From: Actimicrobium antarcticum
GTDB lineage: Bacteria > Pseudomonadota > Gammaproteobacteria > Burkholderiales > Burkholderiaceae_D
Reading direction: 5' to 3'
Assembly: GCF_039536745.1 (NCBI RefSeq)
Contig: NZ_BAAAZE010000008.1
Span: 868,001-932,000, forward strand
Length of the DNA: 64,000 bases
The position numbers and the translations under genes are program-made. Positions 1-8,082 of this stretch are shown in pieces. Under the pieces are notes generated by a model. It had not been told where the DNA came from. It ran no database searches and saw only the letters and a program-made list of their open reading frames with translations. Numbering within the stretch: the stretch's first letter is position 1; each line of letters opens with the position of its first letter.

Positions 1-425
1 GACTCAGTACCAAGTTGACGGTCGCATACGACACGGACATCGAGGCATTGCTGCCCATGCTGGAGGAGGCTGCAGGTAGCATCAGTCGCGTTTCTTCGGC
101 GCCGCCACCGAGTGCGGTTCTGCGTTTTTTTGCTGCGGATGGATTGGAACTGGAAGTTGGTTTCATGATCATCGATCCAGAAAACGGCACCTTTGGCGTG
201 ACCTCGGACGTCAATCGCGCAATCTGGCGCATGTTGCAATCCAATGGCATCTCCATTCCGTATACCCAACATGAAGTACGAATCCTGAATCAGGTCGCGC
301 TCGCCGGCCTTGCTGACGAACCCGTGCCCGGCAAAGTTGTCACTCCGCCAGGCGTGGGCGCAACAAGTGAAAGCGGGTACAATCCTGCTCGCAACAATGA
401 AAAGCCGGACACAGATTCAGCCTAA
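1..425 (+). CDS. MscS-family mechanosensitive ion channel, C-terminal part
   Basis: The reading frame is open from the left window edge (first full codon at base 3), so the true start lies outside. The visible part of about 140 residues matches the cytoplasmic C-terminal alpha/beta domain of MscS-like channels: a helix-forming YDTDIEALLPMLEEA segment, then DGLELEVGF, SDVNRAIW and a final IPYTQHEVRIL strand, as in small-conductance channels that open under membrane tension. The transmembrane and beta domains are missing only because of the window edge. A short low-complexity tail follows. Family assignment is by recognised sequence pattern. Confidence 0.75.
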   Translation, partial: LSTKLTVAYDTDIEALLPMLEEAAGSISRVSSAPPPSAVLRFFAADGLELEVGFMIIDPENGTFGVTSDVNRAIWRMLQSNGISIPYTQHEVRILNQVALAGLADEPVPGKVVTPPGVGATSESGYNPARNNEKPDTDSA

Positions 426-462
426 CGAGTGAAAATTCTTTTAACCGTGGAGTAGCGCTACT

Positions 463-1665
463 TTGAACACAGTCTTTGACGCAGTTCTCGATTTTCTGGC
501 AAATGGCTTGACCGGTGCAAGTGTCTGGCAAGTTGTCGTGTATTCCCTGATCGTGACGCATATCACCATTGCCGGCGTCACCATCTATTTGCATCGTCAT
601 CAGGCGCATCGCGCCTTGGACCTGCACGCGATACCTAGTCATTTTTTCCGTTTCTGGTTGTGGTTGACGACGGGTATGGTCACCAAGGAATGGGCTGCGG
701 TTCATCGCAAGCACCACGCCAAATGCGAAACCGTGGATGATCCGCACAGCCCGGTCACCCGTGGTATCAAAAATGTCTTGTTGACTGGTTCGGAAATGTA
801 TCGCACCGAGTCCAAGAACATGGAAACCATCGACAAATACGGCCACGGCACGCCGGATGACTGGATTGAACGTAATCTGTACACCCGTTTCAGCTGGCAG
901 GGTGTTGGCTTGATGCTAGTGATTAATCTGATGCTGTTCGGCGTGCTCGGGCTCACGGTATGGGCCGTCCAGATGATCTGGATCCCGATCACGGCTGCAG
1001 GCATCATTAACGGTATTGGCCACTATTGGGGCTACCGCAACTACGATTGCACGGACGCCTCCAGAAATATCTTTCCTATCGGTATTCTGATTGGTGGCGA
1101 AGAACTGCATAACAACCATCACACGTTTGGTACCTCCGCCAAGCTATCGTCGAAGTGGTACGAATTCGATATCGGCTGGATGTATATCCGCATGATGGAA
1201 ATGGCTGGCCTGGCAAAGGTCAAGAAAATTGCGCCTGCACCGAAATTCGATCGCCAGAAAATGGTGGCTGATTTTGAAACGCTGCAATCAGTGATCTCGA
1301 ATCGCTATGACGTCATGGCCAAATATGCCAAGTCGGTGAAAACCACCTGGCATGACGAACTTGACCATCTGCGTGGCAAAGCCGAGCTGAAGTCGGGATT
1401 CCTGAAGTCAGCCAAGCGTCTGATGCATCGCGAGCCGGCCAAGCTTGAAGTGCCGCAACAGCAGCAGCTGCGGGAACTGTTTAGCCACAGCAAGCCATTG
1501 CAAACGATGCATGAAATGCGTTCCGAACTCAGTGCGATCTGGGAACGTTCACATAGCAGCCGCGATCAGCTGCTGCAGCAACTGCAGGACTGGTGTGTGC
1601 GTGCCGAGGCGTCCGGCATCAAGGCGTTGCAGGATTTTTCATTCCGTCTGCGCAGCTACGCGTAA
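463..1665 (+). CDS. membrane acyl (delta-9-type) fatty acid desaturase
   Basis: This 400-residue integral membrane di-iron desaturase is expected to put a cis double bond into saturated acyl chains and so adjust membrane fluidity. The three histidine boxes are visible: HRHQAH at residues 44-49, HRKHH at 81-85 and HNNHH at 216-220. Hydrophobic segments lie around 24-43, 62-80 and 148-190. The start is TTG, placed about 10 bases after a GTGGAG-like ribosome site. The catalytic part ends near residue 260. The remaining 140 residues are polar, helical and Gln/Glu-rich, beyond the length of a minimal desaturase. A strong terminator follows. Confidence 0.88.
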   Translation: MNTVFDAVLDFLANGLTGASVWQVVVYSLIVTHITIAGVTIYLHRHQAHRALDLHAIPSHFFRFWLWLTTGMVTKEWAAVHRKHHAKCETVDDPHSPVTRGIKNVLLTGSEMYRTESKNMETIDKYGHGTPDDWIERNLYTRFSWQGVGLMLVINLMLFGVLGLTVWAVQMIWIPITAAGIINGIGHYWGYRNYDCTDASRNIFPIGILIGGEELHNNHHTFGTSAKLSSKWYEFDIGWMYIRMMEMAGLAKVKKIAPAPKFDRQKMVADFETLQSVISNRYDVMAKYAKSVKTTWHDELDHLRGKAELKSGFLKSAKRLMHREPAKLEVPQQQQLRELFSHSKPLQTMHEMRSELSAIWERSHSSRDQLLQQLQDWCVRAEASGIKALQDFSFRLRSYA

Positions 1666-1720
1666 TCAGGATCGCCGACCGGCATAGCTAGTCAGCTGTT
1701 GGTAGCCCGGTAACACCAAG

Positions 1721-1750
1721 AATGCGACCTCGACAGGTCGCATTTTTTTT
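1721..1750 (+). terminator. intrinsic terminator after the desaturase gene
   Basis: A perfect 10-bp stem (AATGCGACCT / AGGTCGCATT) with a CGAC loop runs directly into eight T residues. Confidence 0.9.
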
Positions 1751-1796
1751 GCTTGTCCAGACACATGCTTGTGTATCGCGTGATAAAAATCGGGAC

Positions 1797-1828
1797 GAAA
1801 AAAAGCCGTTCGCTAGTGCGATCGGCTT
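1797..1828 (-). terminator. intrinsic terminator of the rpmB-rpmG operon
   Basis: Read on the minus strand, AAGCCG-A-TCGC pairs with GCGA-A-CGGCTT around an ACTA loop and is followed by about seven T residues. It lies 30 bases past the rpmG stop. Confidence 0.85.
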
Positions 1829-1858
1829 CGGTAATGCCAGAACGAGAGTGCAATCAAA

Positions 1859-2026
1859 TTACTTGATCTTGGTCTCTTTGTATTCAACGTGCTTGCGTAC
1901 TTTCGGATCGAATTTCATGATCGACATTTTTTCCGGAGTAGTGCGCTTGTTTTTGGTAGTCGTGTAGAAGTGACCCGTACCTGCAGTCGATTCCAGCTTG
2001 ATTTTGTCGCGGCCAGATTTAGCCAT
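1859..2026 (-). CDS. rpmG: 50S ribosomal protein L33
   Basis: This 55-residue basic protein begins MAKSGRDKIKLESTAGTGHFYTTTKN and ends EYKETKIK, the pattern and length of bacterial L33. It belongs to the large ribosomal subunit near the E site. It lacks the CxxC zinc ribbons of the zinc-binding L33 variants. It lies 22 bases downstream of rpmB on the same strand, the usual rpmB-rpmG pair, and is followed by the terminator at 1797-1828. Confidence 0.97.
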   Translation of the reverse strand: MAKSGRDKIKLESTAGTGHFYTTTKNKRTTPEKMSIMKFDPKVRKHVEYKETKIK

Positions 2027-2048
2027 GATGGTTCCTTTATTCTGCTAG

Positions 2049-2285
2049 TTAGACTTTTTCGCCGCGAGCACGCATGTCTACCAGTACGGCATCGATGCCG
2101 AGCTTGTCGATGACACGCAGACCAGCGTTGGACAGGCGCAGGGAGACCCAGCGATTCTCGGACTCAACGAAAATGCGACGTTTTTGCAGGTTAGGCAAAA
2201 AGCGGCGTTTCGTTTTGTTATTTGCATGGGAAACATTATTGCCGACCATCGGCTTTTTCCCAGTGACTTGGCATACACGTGCCAT
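2049..2285 (-). CDS. rpmB: 50S ribosomal protein L28
   Basis: This 78-residue protein begins MARVCQVTGKKPMVGNNVSHANNKTKRRFLPNLQ, typical of proteobacterial L28 in sequence and length. L28 is a late-assembling large-subunit protein. It is first in the rpmB-rpmG operon, with a sigma70-like promoter at 2326-2354 just upstream. Confidence 0.98.
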   Translation of the reverse strand: MARVCQVTGKKPMVGNNVSHANNKTKRRFLPNLQKRRIFVESENRWVSLRLSNAGLRVIDKLGIDAVLVDMRARGEKV

Positions 2286-2325
2286 ATCTCACTCCTAAAT
2301 GATTTCCGAAATTGGAAAAAAATCG

Positions 2326-2354
2326 AGTATAACGAAAAAAATCAGGTTATTCAA
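2326..2354 (-). promoter_or_regulatory. sigma70-type promoter of rpmB-rpmG
   Basis: On the minus strand, TTGAAT (2354-2349) is separated by 17 bases from TATACT (2331-2326). Transcription would begin near 2319, giving a leader of about 35 bases before rpmB. An AT-rich stretch lies further upstream (about 2370-2405). Confidence 0.65.
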
Positions 2355-2437
2355 CGACTTGCGTAAAACAATTGTGACTATTATCTATAAATATATTTAA
2401 CAATGTGGCGAGCGCGGAGATATCATCGCATTTCTCG

Positions 2438-3112
2438 TCAAAGATGGCCGTGCTCCGCAAAGGAATACACCTGACTTCCTGCAACCACGAAGTGATCCAG
2501 TATTTTCACTTCGATCATTCCGAGTGTCTGGCGCAGGGTATTGGTCAATGACAGGTCGGCGGCACTTGGCTCCGGTCGTCCCGACGGATGATTGTGAGCC
2601 AGCAGCAGGGCGGCCGCATTATGGCGTAATGCGGCCTTGACCACTTCACGCGGATAGACGCTGGTATGGGTCAACGTGCCGCGAAACATTTCTTTGGTGG
2701 CGATCAGTCGATTCCCGACATCGACAAACAAGACAGTGAAGGACTCGTAGCTTTTACCCGCCAAGAGCAATTTTAAGTATTCCCGCACTGTCTGCGGCGA
2801 TGTCAGCGTAATGCCAGCCTGAAGTTCTTCCGACAGCGCGCGTCTGGCTAATTCCATCACTGCGTGCAGTTGTGCAAATTTTGCCGGACCAAGTCCATGC
2901 AGCGCAGAGAACTGCTCAAGACTGGCCAGGAACATCGCATGCAACGATCCAAAATGACTGACCATATCCCGACCGAGATCGACCGCAGTCTTGCCGGCGA
3001 CGCCGATACGCAAAAATACGGCCAGTAATTCCGCATCCGACAGTGACGCCGGGCCATGCGCGATGAGCCGTTCGCGCGGACGTTGATTTTCAGGCCAGTC
3101 GGTAATTGCCAT
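2438..3112 (-). CDS. radC: RadC-family JAB/JAMM domain protein
   Basis: This 224-residue protein has the family layout: an N-terminal helix-hairpin-helix-like part (around residues 20-80, with LHGLGPAKFAQL) and a C-terminal JAMM metalloprotease fold. The motif HNHPSGRPEPSAAD sits at 173-186 with H173, H175 and D186 as predicted zinc ligands. The family was named for a DNA-repair phenotype in E. coli that was later disputed; its real role is unsettled. It is a single gene, divergent from fkpB. Confidence 0.93.
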   Translation of the reverse strand: MAITDWPENQRPRERLIAHGPASLSDAELLAVFLRIGVAGKTAVDLGRDMVSHFGSLHAMFLASLEQFSALHGLGPAKFAQLHAVMELARRALSEELQAGITLTSPQTVREYLKLLLAGKSYESFTVLFVDVGNRLIATKEMFRGTLTHTSVYPREVVKAALRHNAAALLLAHNHPSGRPEPSAADLSLTNTLRQTLGMIEVKILDHFVVAGSQVYSFAEHGHL

Positions 3113-3268
3113 GGTTGTTGAGCCTGGGTTCCGGATCGCATTGATCCGCGTGGTGTTCAGTACATTGCAACGGGAGAGCCAAGCGTACTTCAGAGTTTGC
3201 GAACGCCCGCAGGCGTTGTCGGCTGAGTGGCTTAAAATAGCGCATTGTTTGTTATCTAGGAATCATCG

Positions 3269-3724
3269 ATGTCGAATACCCCACAGCCTGTCGTTTGCGA
3301 CGGTGCTTACCTGACCTTGCATTACCGTCTGGCCTCGCAGGATGGGACGGAAATCGTCACGACCTTCAATGACAATCCGGCGACGCTGCAATTGGGAAGC
3401 GGTCAACTGGCACCGTTTCTCGAACAACGTTTGCTGGGCTTGCCGGAAGGCGCTCACCAAACCTTTGATTTGCTGCCCGACGAGGCATTTGGTCCGCGTA
3501 ATCCATCTCTGGTGCAACGAGTCACGCGTGCCACGCTGGCTGAAAATTCGCAGTTCGGCGTGGAATACGCGATCGGTGACGTGGTCGAATTCAATGCGCC
3601 AAATGGTGGCCGTTTTGCCGGTGTGCTGCGTGAATTTTCTGGTGACGATACGGTGTTCGACTTCAATCATCCGCTCGCCGGTCAGTCATTGAAATTCGAA
3701 GTCAGGATCATCGGGATACTTTGA
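3269..3724 (+). CDS. fkpB: FKBP-type peptidyl-prolyl cis-trans isomerase, SlpA/FkpB type
   Basis: This 151-residue cytoplasmic protein has a small FKBP domain interrupted by an inserted flap, as in SlyD and SlpA. Recognisable parts are LTLHYRLASQDGTEIVTTF, LQLGSGQLAPFLEQRLLGL, the hinge DEAFGPRNPSLVQRV and VVEFNAPNGGRFAGVLREF. It lacks the His-rich metal tail of SlyD. The ATG follows AGGA by about 8 bases. The gene lies 57 bases before ispH, the conserved fkpB-ispH pairing. Confidence 0.9.
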   Translation: MSNTPQPVVCDGAYLTLHYRLASQDGTEIVTTFNDNPATLQLGSGQLAPFLEQRLLGLPEGAHQTFDLLPDEAFGPRNPSLVQRVTRATLAENSQFGVEYAIGDVVEFNAPNGGRFAGVLREFSGDDTVFDFNHPLAGQSLKFEVRIIGIL

Positions 3725-3781
3725 GCCCACAAGATGGTCACGGCGCAGTTAGGTTCGACGTAATTGACAAGAGGTAGTCCA

Positions 3782-4735
3782 ATGACAAGCAACAAGGAAA
3801 TTCTGTTGGCCCAGCCGCGCGGTTTTTGTGCCGGGGTCGACCGTGCAATCGAAATTGTCGAACGTGCGCTGACACAATTTGGCGCGCCGATCTACGTGCG
3901 CCATGAAATTGTTCATAACGCGTACGTCGTCAATGATCTGCGCGAGAAGGGTGCCATCTTTATCGAAGAGCTGGCCGATGTTCCGACCGGACAGACCGTG
4001 GTCTTCTCGGCACACGGCGTATCGAAAGCCGTGCAGGCCGAAGCCGAGCAGCGTGGCTTGCGCATCTTCGATGCGACCTGTCCTCTGGTCACCAAAGTCC
4101 ATGTCGAGGTCGAGAAGATGCGTCGCGCGGGTCGGGAAATCGTGATGATCGGCCATGATGGTCATCCGGAAGTGGAGGGCACCATGGGGCAGTCGGAACT
4201 TGGCATGTACCTGGTCGAGACGACCGACGATGTTGAGCGGCTTCAGGTACAAAACCCCGATTTGCTTGCGTATGTGTCGCAGACCACGCTGTCGGTCGAC
4301 GACACGGCCGACATCATTGCTGCGCTGAAGCGCCGTTTCCCGGATATCGCCGAGCCCAAGAAAGGCGATATCTGTTACGCGACGACGAACCGGCAGGAGG
4401 CTGTCAAATTCATGGCGCCACAAGTCGAGCTGGTGATCGTTGTTGGGAGCCCGAACAGTTCCAACTCGAACCGTTTGCGTGAAGTAGCGGAAAAAAAAGG
4501 CGTTCCGTCATTCATGGTGGATAACGCGATGCAAATCGATCCAGCCTGGCTGGAAGGCAAGCAGCGCATTGGGGTGACAGCCGGTGCTTCTGCACCGGAG
4601 GTACTGGTGCAGGCAGTTATCGATAAATTGAAAGATTTTGGCGTCAATAGTGTGCGGGTGCTGGCCGGAGTGGAAGAGCATGTGACGTTTCCTATGCCAA
4701 AAGGCTTGACAGGCGTCGATTTGGCGCAGAACTAA
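3782..4735 (+). CDS. ispH: 4-hydroxy-3-methylbut-2-enyl diphosphate reductase
   Basis: IspH (LytB) carries out the last step of the MEP isoprenoid pathway, converting HMBPP to IPP and DMAPP with a [4Fe-4S] cluster. The 317-residue product has the three cluster cysteines C16 (RGFCAGVDRA), C100 (DATCPLV) and C198 (ICYATTNRQ), plus the proton-relay Glu in GHPEVEGT. The ATG at 3782 is chosen over an in-frame TTG at 3764 because GAGG stands 5-10 bases before it. Length equals E. coli IspH within a residue. Confidence 0.97.
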   Translation: MTSNKEILLAQPRGFCAGVDRAIEIVERALTQFGAPIYVRHEIVHNAYVVNDLREKGAIFIEELADVPTGQTVVFSAHGVSKAVQAEAEQRGLRIFDATCPLVTKVHVEVEKMRRAGREIVMIGHDGHPEVEGTMGQSELGMYLVETTDDVERLQVQNPDLLAYVSQTTLSVDDTADIIAALKRRFPDIAEPKKGDICYATTNRQEAVKFMAPQVELVIVVGSPNSSNSNRLREVAEKKGVPSFMVDNAMQIDPAWLEGKQRIGVTAGASAPEVLVQAVIDKLKDFGVNSVRVLAGVEEHVTFPMPKGLTGVDLAQN

Positions 4736-4869
4736 ATTTTGAGCCGGGGTTGATTTTCCATTGATAGTTTTTTGCCTTCATCGCTATCATTCCCGTTGGC
4801 GAAGGATTTGTCGGCTTGTCATGCATCCCTGAGCGGCAAGGCTAATTGCATGAGTCATATCAAAGAAAG

Positions 4870-4898
4870 CTGACGAGTCGATTAACTCGCTATAGAAT
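4870..4898 (+). promoter_or_regulatory. promoter-like element with internal inverted repeat
   Basis: CTGACG (4870-4875) is 17 bases from TAGAAT (4893-4898). The inverted repeat CGAGT-CGATTA-ACTCG (4874-4889) fills the spacer and could be an operator. Confidence 0.45.
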
Positions 4899-5019
4899 CC
4901 GGTCCTTGTTTCCTGATAGGGTATGTTTAGTTTCAGGAAGTCGGGAGGTTAGCATTGATGCAAATGCACTCAATATCATCATTTTGCGCGACAGGGTCCT
5001 GTTATCCAGTACAGGCACG

Positions 5020-5058
5020 AGCGGCACCCGGGTTGGAAGAACGGGTGCCGCTTTGTTA
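5020..5058 (+). terminator. hairpin with T-rich tail upstream of livH (terminator or attenuator)
   Basis: AGCGGCACCCG (5020-5030) pairs with CGGGTGCCGCT (5042-5052) as a perfect 11-bp stem, followed by TTTGTTAT. It ends 90 bases before livH and far from the ispH stop, so it looks like the end of a leader or small RNA. Confidence 0.7.
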
Positions 5059-5147
5059 TCCACGCTGATTCCTGCCACGGGAAATCAAACAATCGCAGTC
5101 AATTTGCAAAGCCGGGTCACTCCGGGTTTTTGAGAAAGAAGCAAACT

Positions 5148-6077
5148 ATGGATACATTTATCCAGCAAATTATCAACGGGCTGGTACTCGGCAGCATGTA
5201 TGCGTTGATTGCTCTCGGTTACACCATGGTGTACGGAGTGCTGAACCTGATTAACTTTGCGCACGGCGACGTGTTGATGATCGGCGCGATGGCCGGTGTC
5301 ACTATTCTCAAGATCATACAAACCGTTGCGCCCGACCTGCCAGGCGTGGTCAAGGTCATCATCGCGATTGCCGGTGCCATTCCGATCTGTGTCGCCGTGA
5401 ACCTGTTGATCGAGCGCGTCGCGTATCGACGTTTGCGTAACGCGCCGCGATTGGCTCCGTTGATTACGGCGATCGGTGTGTCGATCCTTCTGCAAACTTT
5501 CGCAATGATGATCTGGGGCCGCAGTCCGGTGGCGTTCCCGCAAGTCATTTCGACTGACTCGTACCACATTCTTGGTGCGCTGATTTCACCCACGCAGGTC
5601 ATGTTGCTGGTACTCGCATCACTGTCGATGTTTGCTCTGGTGATGCTGGTTGAAAAAACCAAGATGGGGCGCGCCATGCGCGCCACCGCTGAAAATCCGC
5701 GGGTGGCCGGGCTGATGGGCGTGGATTCGAATGCCGTGATCGTGATGACGTTTGCAATCGGTGCAGCGCTTGCCGCCGTCGCTGGCGTGATGTGGGGTGC
5801 CACGTACGCGTCCGCACAATTTGCGATGGGCTTCGTGCCAGGTCTCAAAGCGTTTTCGGCTGCGGTACTGGGCGGTATCGGCAATATTTACGGCGCGATG
5901 CTCGGTGGTATTCTGCTCGGCCTGATCGAAAGCCTGGGCGCCGGCTATATCGGTGACCTGACCGGTGGATTCCTCGGTAGTCACTACCAGGATATCTTTG
6001 CCTTCGTGGTCCTGATTATTGTGCTCACGCTACGACCGTCCGGCATCATGGGCGAGCGTGTGGCAGACCGTGCGTAA
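5148..6077 (+). CDS. livH: branched-chain amino acid ABC transporter permease LivH
   Basis: This inner-membrane permease of a high-affinity branched-chain or related amino acid importer has 309 residues and about eight hydrophobic helices. It opens MDTFIQQIINGLVLGSMYALIALGYTMVYGVLNLINFAHGDVLMIGA, the LivH signature. The loop ENPRVAGLMGVDSNAVIVMTFAIGAALAAVAGV near residue 190 matches the ATPase-contacting EAA region. The ATG at 5148 follows GAGAAAGAAG. It is first of livHMGF. The specificity-giving periplasmic protein is not encoded beside it. Confidence 0.95.
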   Translation: MDTFIQQIINGLVLGSMYALIALGYTMVYGVLNLINFAHGDVLMIGAMAGVTILKIIQTVAPDLPGVVKVIIAIAGAIPICVAVNLLIERVAYRRLRNAPRLAPLITAIGVSILLQTFAMMIWGRSPVAFPQVISTDSYHILGALISPTQVMLLVLASLSMFALVMLVEKTKMGRAMRATAENPRVAGLMGVDSNAVIVMTFAIGAALAAVAGVMWGATYASAQFAMGFVPGLKAFSAAVLGGIGNIYGAMLGGILLGLIESLGAGYIGDLTGGFLGSHYQDIFAFVVLIIVLTLRPSGIMGERVADRA

Positions 6078-6088
6078 AGGACAAGTTC

Positions 6089-7303
6089 ATGGCTAATTAT
6101 TTCGATACCAAAAACAATCCGCGCAAGGCGTACGGTAGCCTCGCAATCCTTCTGGTGCTGGTGCTGCTGTTCCCGTTCATTGCACAGAATTATGGCAATT
6201 CCTGGGTCCGCATCATGGACTTTGCGCTGCTCTACATCATGCTGGCGCTGGGTCTCAATATCGTGGTCGGATTTGCCGGGCTGCTCGATCTGGGTTACAT
6301 CGCGTTTTATGCGCTGGGTGCCTACATGACGGCGTTGCTGGCCTCGCCGCAATTCGCCGTGGTGCTGGAATCGTTCGTGAATCAGTATCCGGCGATCGGC
6401 AACGCGCTGGTGGCGTTGTTCGGGCCGGAAATCGCCCAGACCGGTATCCATTTGTCAGTATGGTTCATCGTGCCGCTCAGTGCGCTGCTGGCAGGCGTGT
6501 TTGGCGCGCTGCTTGGCGCGCCAACGTTGAAGTTGCGCGGCGATTATCTGGCCATCGTGACACTCGGATTTGGTGAAATCATCCGCATCTTCATGAATAA
6601 CCTGAATGGGCCGGTGAACATCACCAATGGTCCGCAGGGTATCAACATGATCGACCCGATCAGGATCTTTGGTGTGTCGCTCGGTGGTGAGCCGGGATCG
6701 CGTGCCAATCTGGTGTTCGGCAGCTTTTCGATGCCATCCGTCAACGCGTACTATTACCTGTTCCTGGTGCTGTGCATCGCCATCATTTTCGTCTCGATTC
6801 GTTTGCAGAATTCCCGTCTGGGTCGTGCCTGGGTTGCCATTCGCGAAGATGAAATTGCGGCGAAGGCCATGGGCATCAACACCCGCAACGTCAAGTTGCT
6901 GGCGTTTGCCATGGGTGCTTCGTTTGGTGGCGTTGCCGGCTCGATGTTTGCATCGTTCCAGGGCTTCGTGTCACCTGAGTCATTTTCCCTGACCGAGTCG
7001 ATCGCTGTCCTCGCCATGGTCGTGCTGGGCGGTATGGGGCACATCCCTGGTGTCATCCTGGGCGGCATCATCCTGGCTGCCTTGCCGGAAGTCCTGCGCC
7101 ATACGGTCGAGCCAGTCCAGATGGCCATTTTCGGACGGGTCTGGATCGATGCCGAAGTGTTGCGCCAGTTGCTGTACGGGCTTGCCATGGTCGTCATCAT
7201 GCTGAGCCGTCCTGCCGGATTGTGGCCTGCACCGAAGCACGAGGACCGTCCTGACGGCGACATCGACAAACCGGAAAAAGCAACCGGCGTAGTGCCAGCC
7301 TGA
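6089..7303 (+). CDS. livM: branched-chain amino acid ABC transporter permease LivM
   Basis: This is the second inner-membrane permease, 404 residues with about ten hydrophobic helices. Family landmarks are LNIVVGFAGLLDLGYIAFYALGAYMTALL, LGAPTLKLRGDYLAIVTLGFGEIIRI and IREDEIAAKAMGINTRNVKLLAFAMGASFGGVAGSMFASFQGFVSPESF. It pairs with LivH to form the channel. The gene lies 11 bases after livH and 8 before livG. The C-terminus is a short polar tail. Confidence 0.95.
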   Translation: MANYFDTKNNPRKAYGSLAILLVLVLLFPFIAQNYGNSWVRIMDFALLYIMLALGLNIVVGFAGLLDLGYIAFYALGAYMTALLASPQFAVVLESFVNQYPAIGNALVALFGPEIAQTGIHLSVWFIVPLSALLAGVFGALLGAPTLKLRGDYLAIVTLGFGEIIRIFMNNLNGPVNITNGPQGINMIDPIRIFGVSLGGEPGSRANLVFGSFSMPSVNAYYYLFLVLCIAIIFVSIRLQNSRLGRAWVAIREDEIAAKAMGINTRNVKLLAFAMGASFGGVAGSMFASFQGFVSPESFSLTESIAVLAMVVLGGMGHIPGVILGGIILAALPEVLRHTVEPVQMAIFGRVWIDAEVLRQLLYGLAMVVIMLSRPAGLWPAPKHEDRPDGDIDKPEKATGVVPA

Positions 7304-7311
7304 GGATCATC

Positions 7312-8082
7312 ATGAGCGAACAAATCATTCTTAATATTGCCGGCGTCACCAAGCGTTTTGGCGGTTTGCAGGCCTTGTCCGGCGTGAACATGAAGATCAT
7401 GAAGGGCCAGATTTATGGCTTGATTGGTCCGAACGGCGCCGGCAAGACGACTTTTTTCAATGTCATCACCGGCCTGTACCAGGCCGATACCGGTTCGTTC
7501 GAACTGGCCGGCAAGCCCTATTCGCCGTCAGCACCGCACGAAGTGGCGAAGGCGGGTATTGCACGCACCTTCCAGAATATCCGCTTGTTTGGTGAAATGA
7601 CCGCGATGGAAAATGTCATGGTGGGACGGCACGTACGTTCCAGTCAGGGCGTATTCGGCGCCGTGTTTCGTCACAAGGCAGCGCGCGAGGAAGAGGCTGG
7701 CATTCGCAAGCGTGCGCTAGAGCTGCTCGACTTTGTCGGTATCGCCAAATTCGCCGATCGTACTGCCCGACACTTGTCATACGGCGACCAGCGCCGTCTG
7801 GAGATTGCGCGTGCGCTGGCGACCGACCCGCAGTTGCTGGCGCTGGACGAGCCGGCAGCAGGCATGAACGCCACCGAGAAGCTCGCGCTGCGCGAGCTGC
7901 TAGTGAAGATCAAGGCAGAAGGCAAGACCATCCTGCTGATCGAACACGACGTCAAACTGGTCATGGGTCTGTGCGACAGGATCACCGTGCTGGACTATGG
8001 CAAGCCCATCGCCGAAGGCATCCCTGCCGACGTGCAAAAAAATCCGGCTGTCATCGAAGCCTATCTCGGAGGATCACATTAA
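7312..8082 (+). CDS. livG: branched-chain amino acid ABC transporter ATPase LivG
   Basis: This 256-residue cytoplasmic ATPase powers the LivHM permease. Walker A is GPNGAGKTT (39-47), the signature LSYGDQRRLEIARAL lies around 160 and Walker B LLALDEPAAGMN follows. The ARTFQNIRLFGEMTAMENVMVGRH segment is specific to the LivG branch. Its stop overlaps the livF start by one base (TAATG), indicating coupled translation. Confidence 0.96.
   Translation: MSEQIILNIAGVTKRFGGLQALSGVNMKIMKGQIYGLIGPNGAGKTTFFNVITGLYQADTGSFELAGKPYSPSAPHEVAKAGIARTFQNIRLFGEMTAMENVMVGRHVRSSQGVFGAVFRHKAAREEEAGIRKRALELLDFVGIAKFADRTARHLSYGDQRRLEIARALATDPQLLALDEPAAGMNATEKLALRELLVKIKAEGKTILLIEHDVKLVMGLCDRITVLDYGKPIAEGIPADVQKNPAVIEAYLGGSH

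Larger units (their letters stand above)
4736..5147 (+). other. intergenic region between ispH and livH with a putative leader RNA
   Basis: This 412-base stretch holds no convincing protein gene. It contains a promoter-like element at 4870-4898 and a strong hairpin with a T-rich tail at 5020-5058, both on the livH strand. A short transcript of about 150 nt ending at the hairpin is therefore possible, either as a small RNA or as a terminated leader of livHMGF. Confidence 0.5.

Noticed and set aside
4846..5133. 95-residue open frame across the livH leader
   Set aside because: It has no family resemblance and runs straight through the hairpin and terminator, which are better explained as RNA signals.
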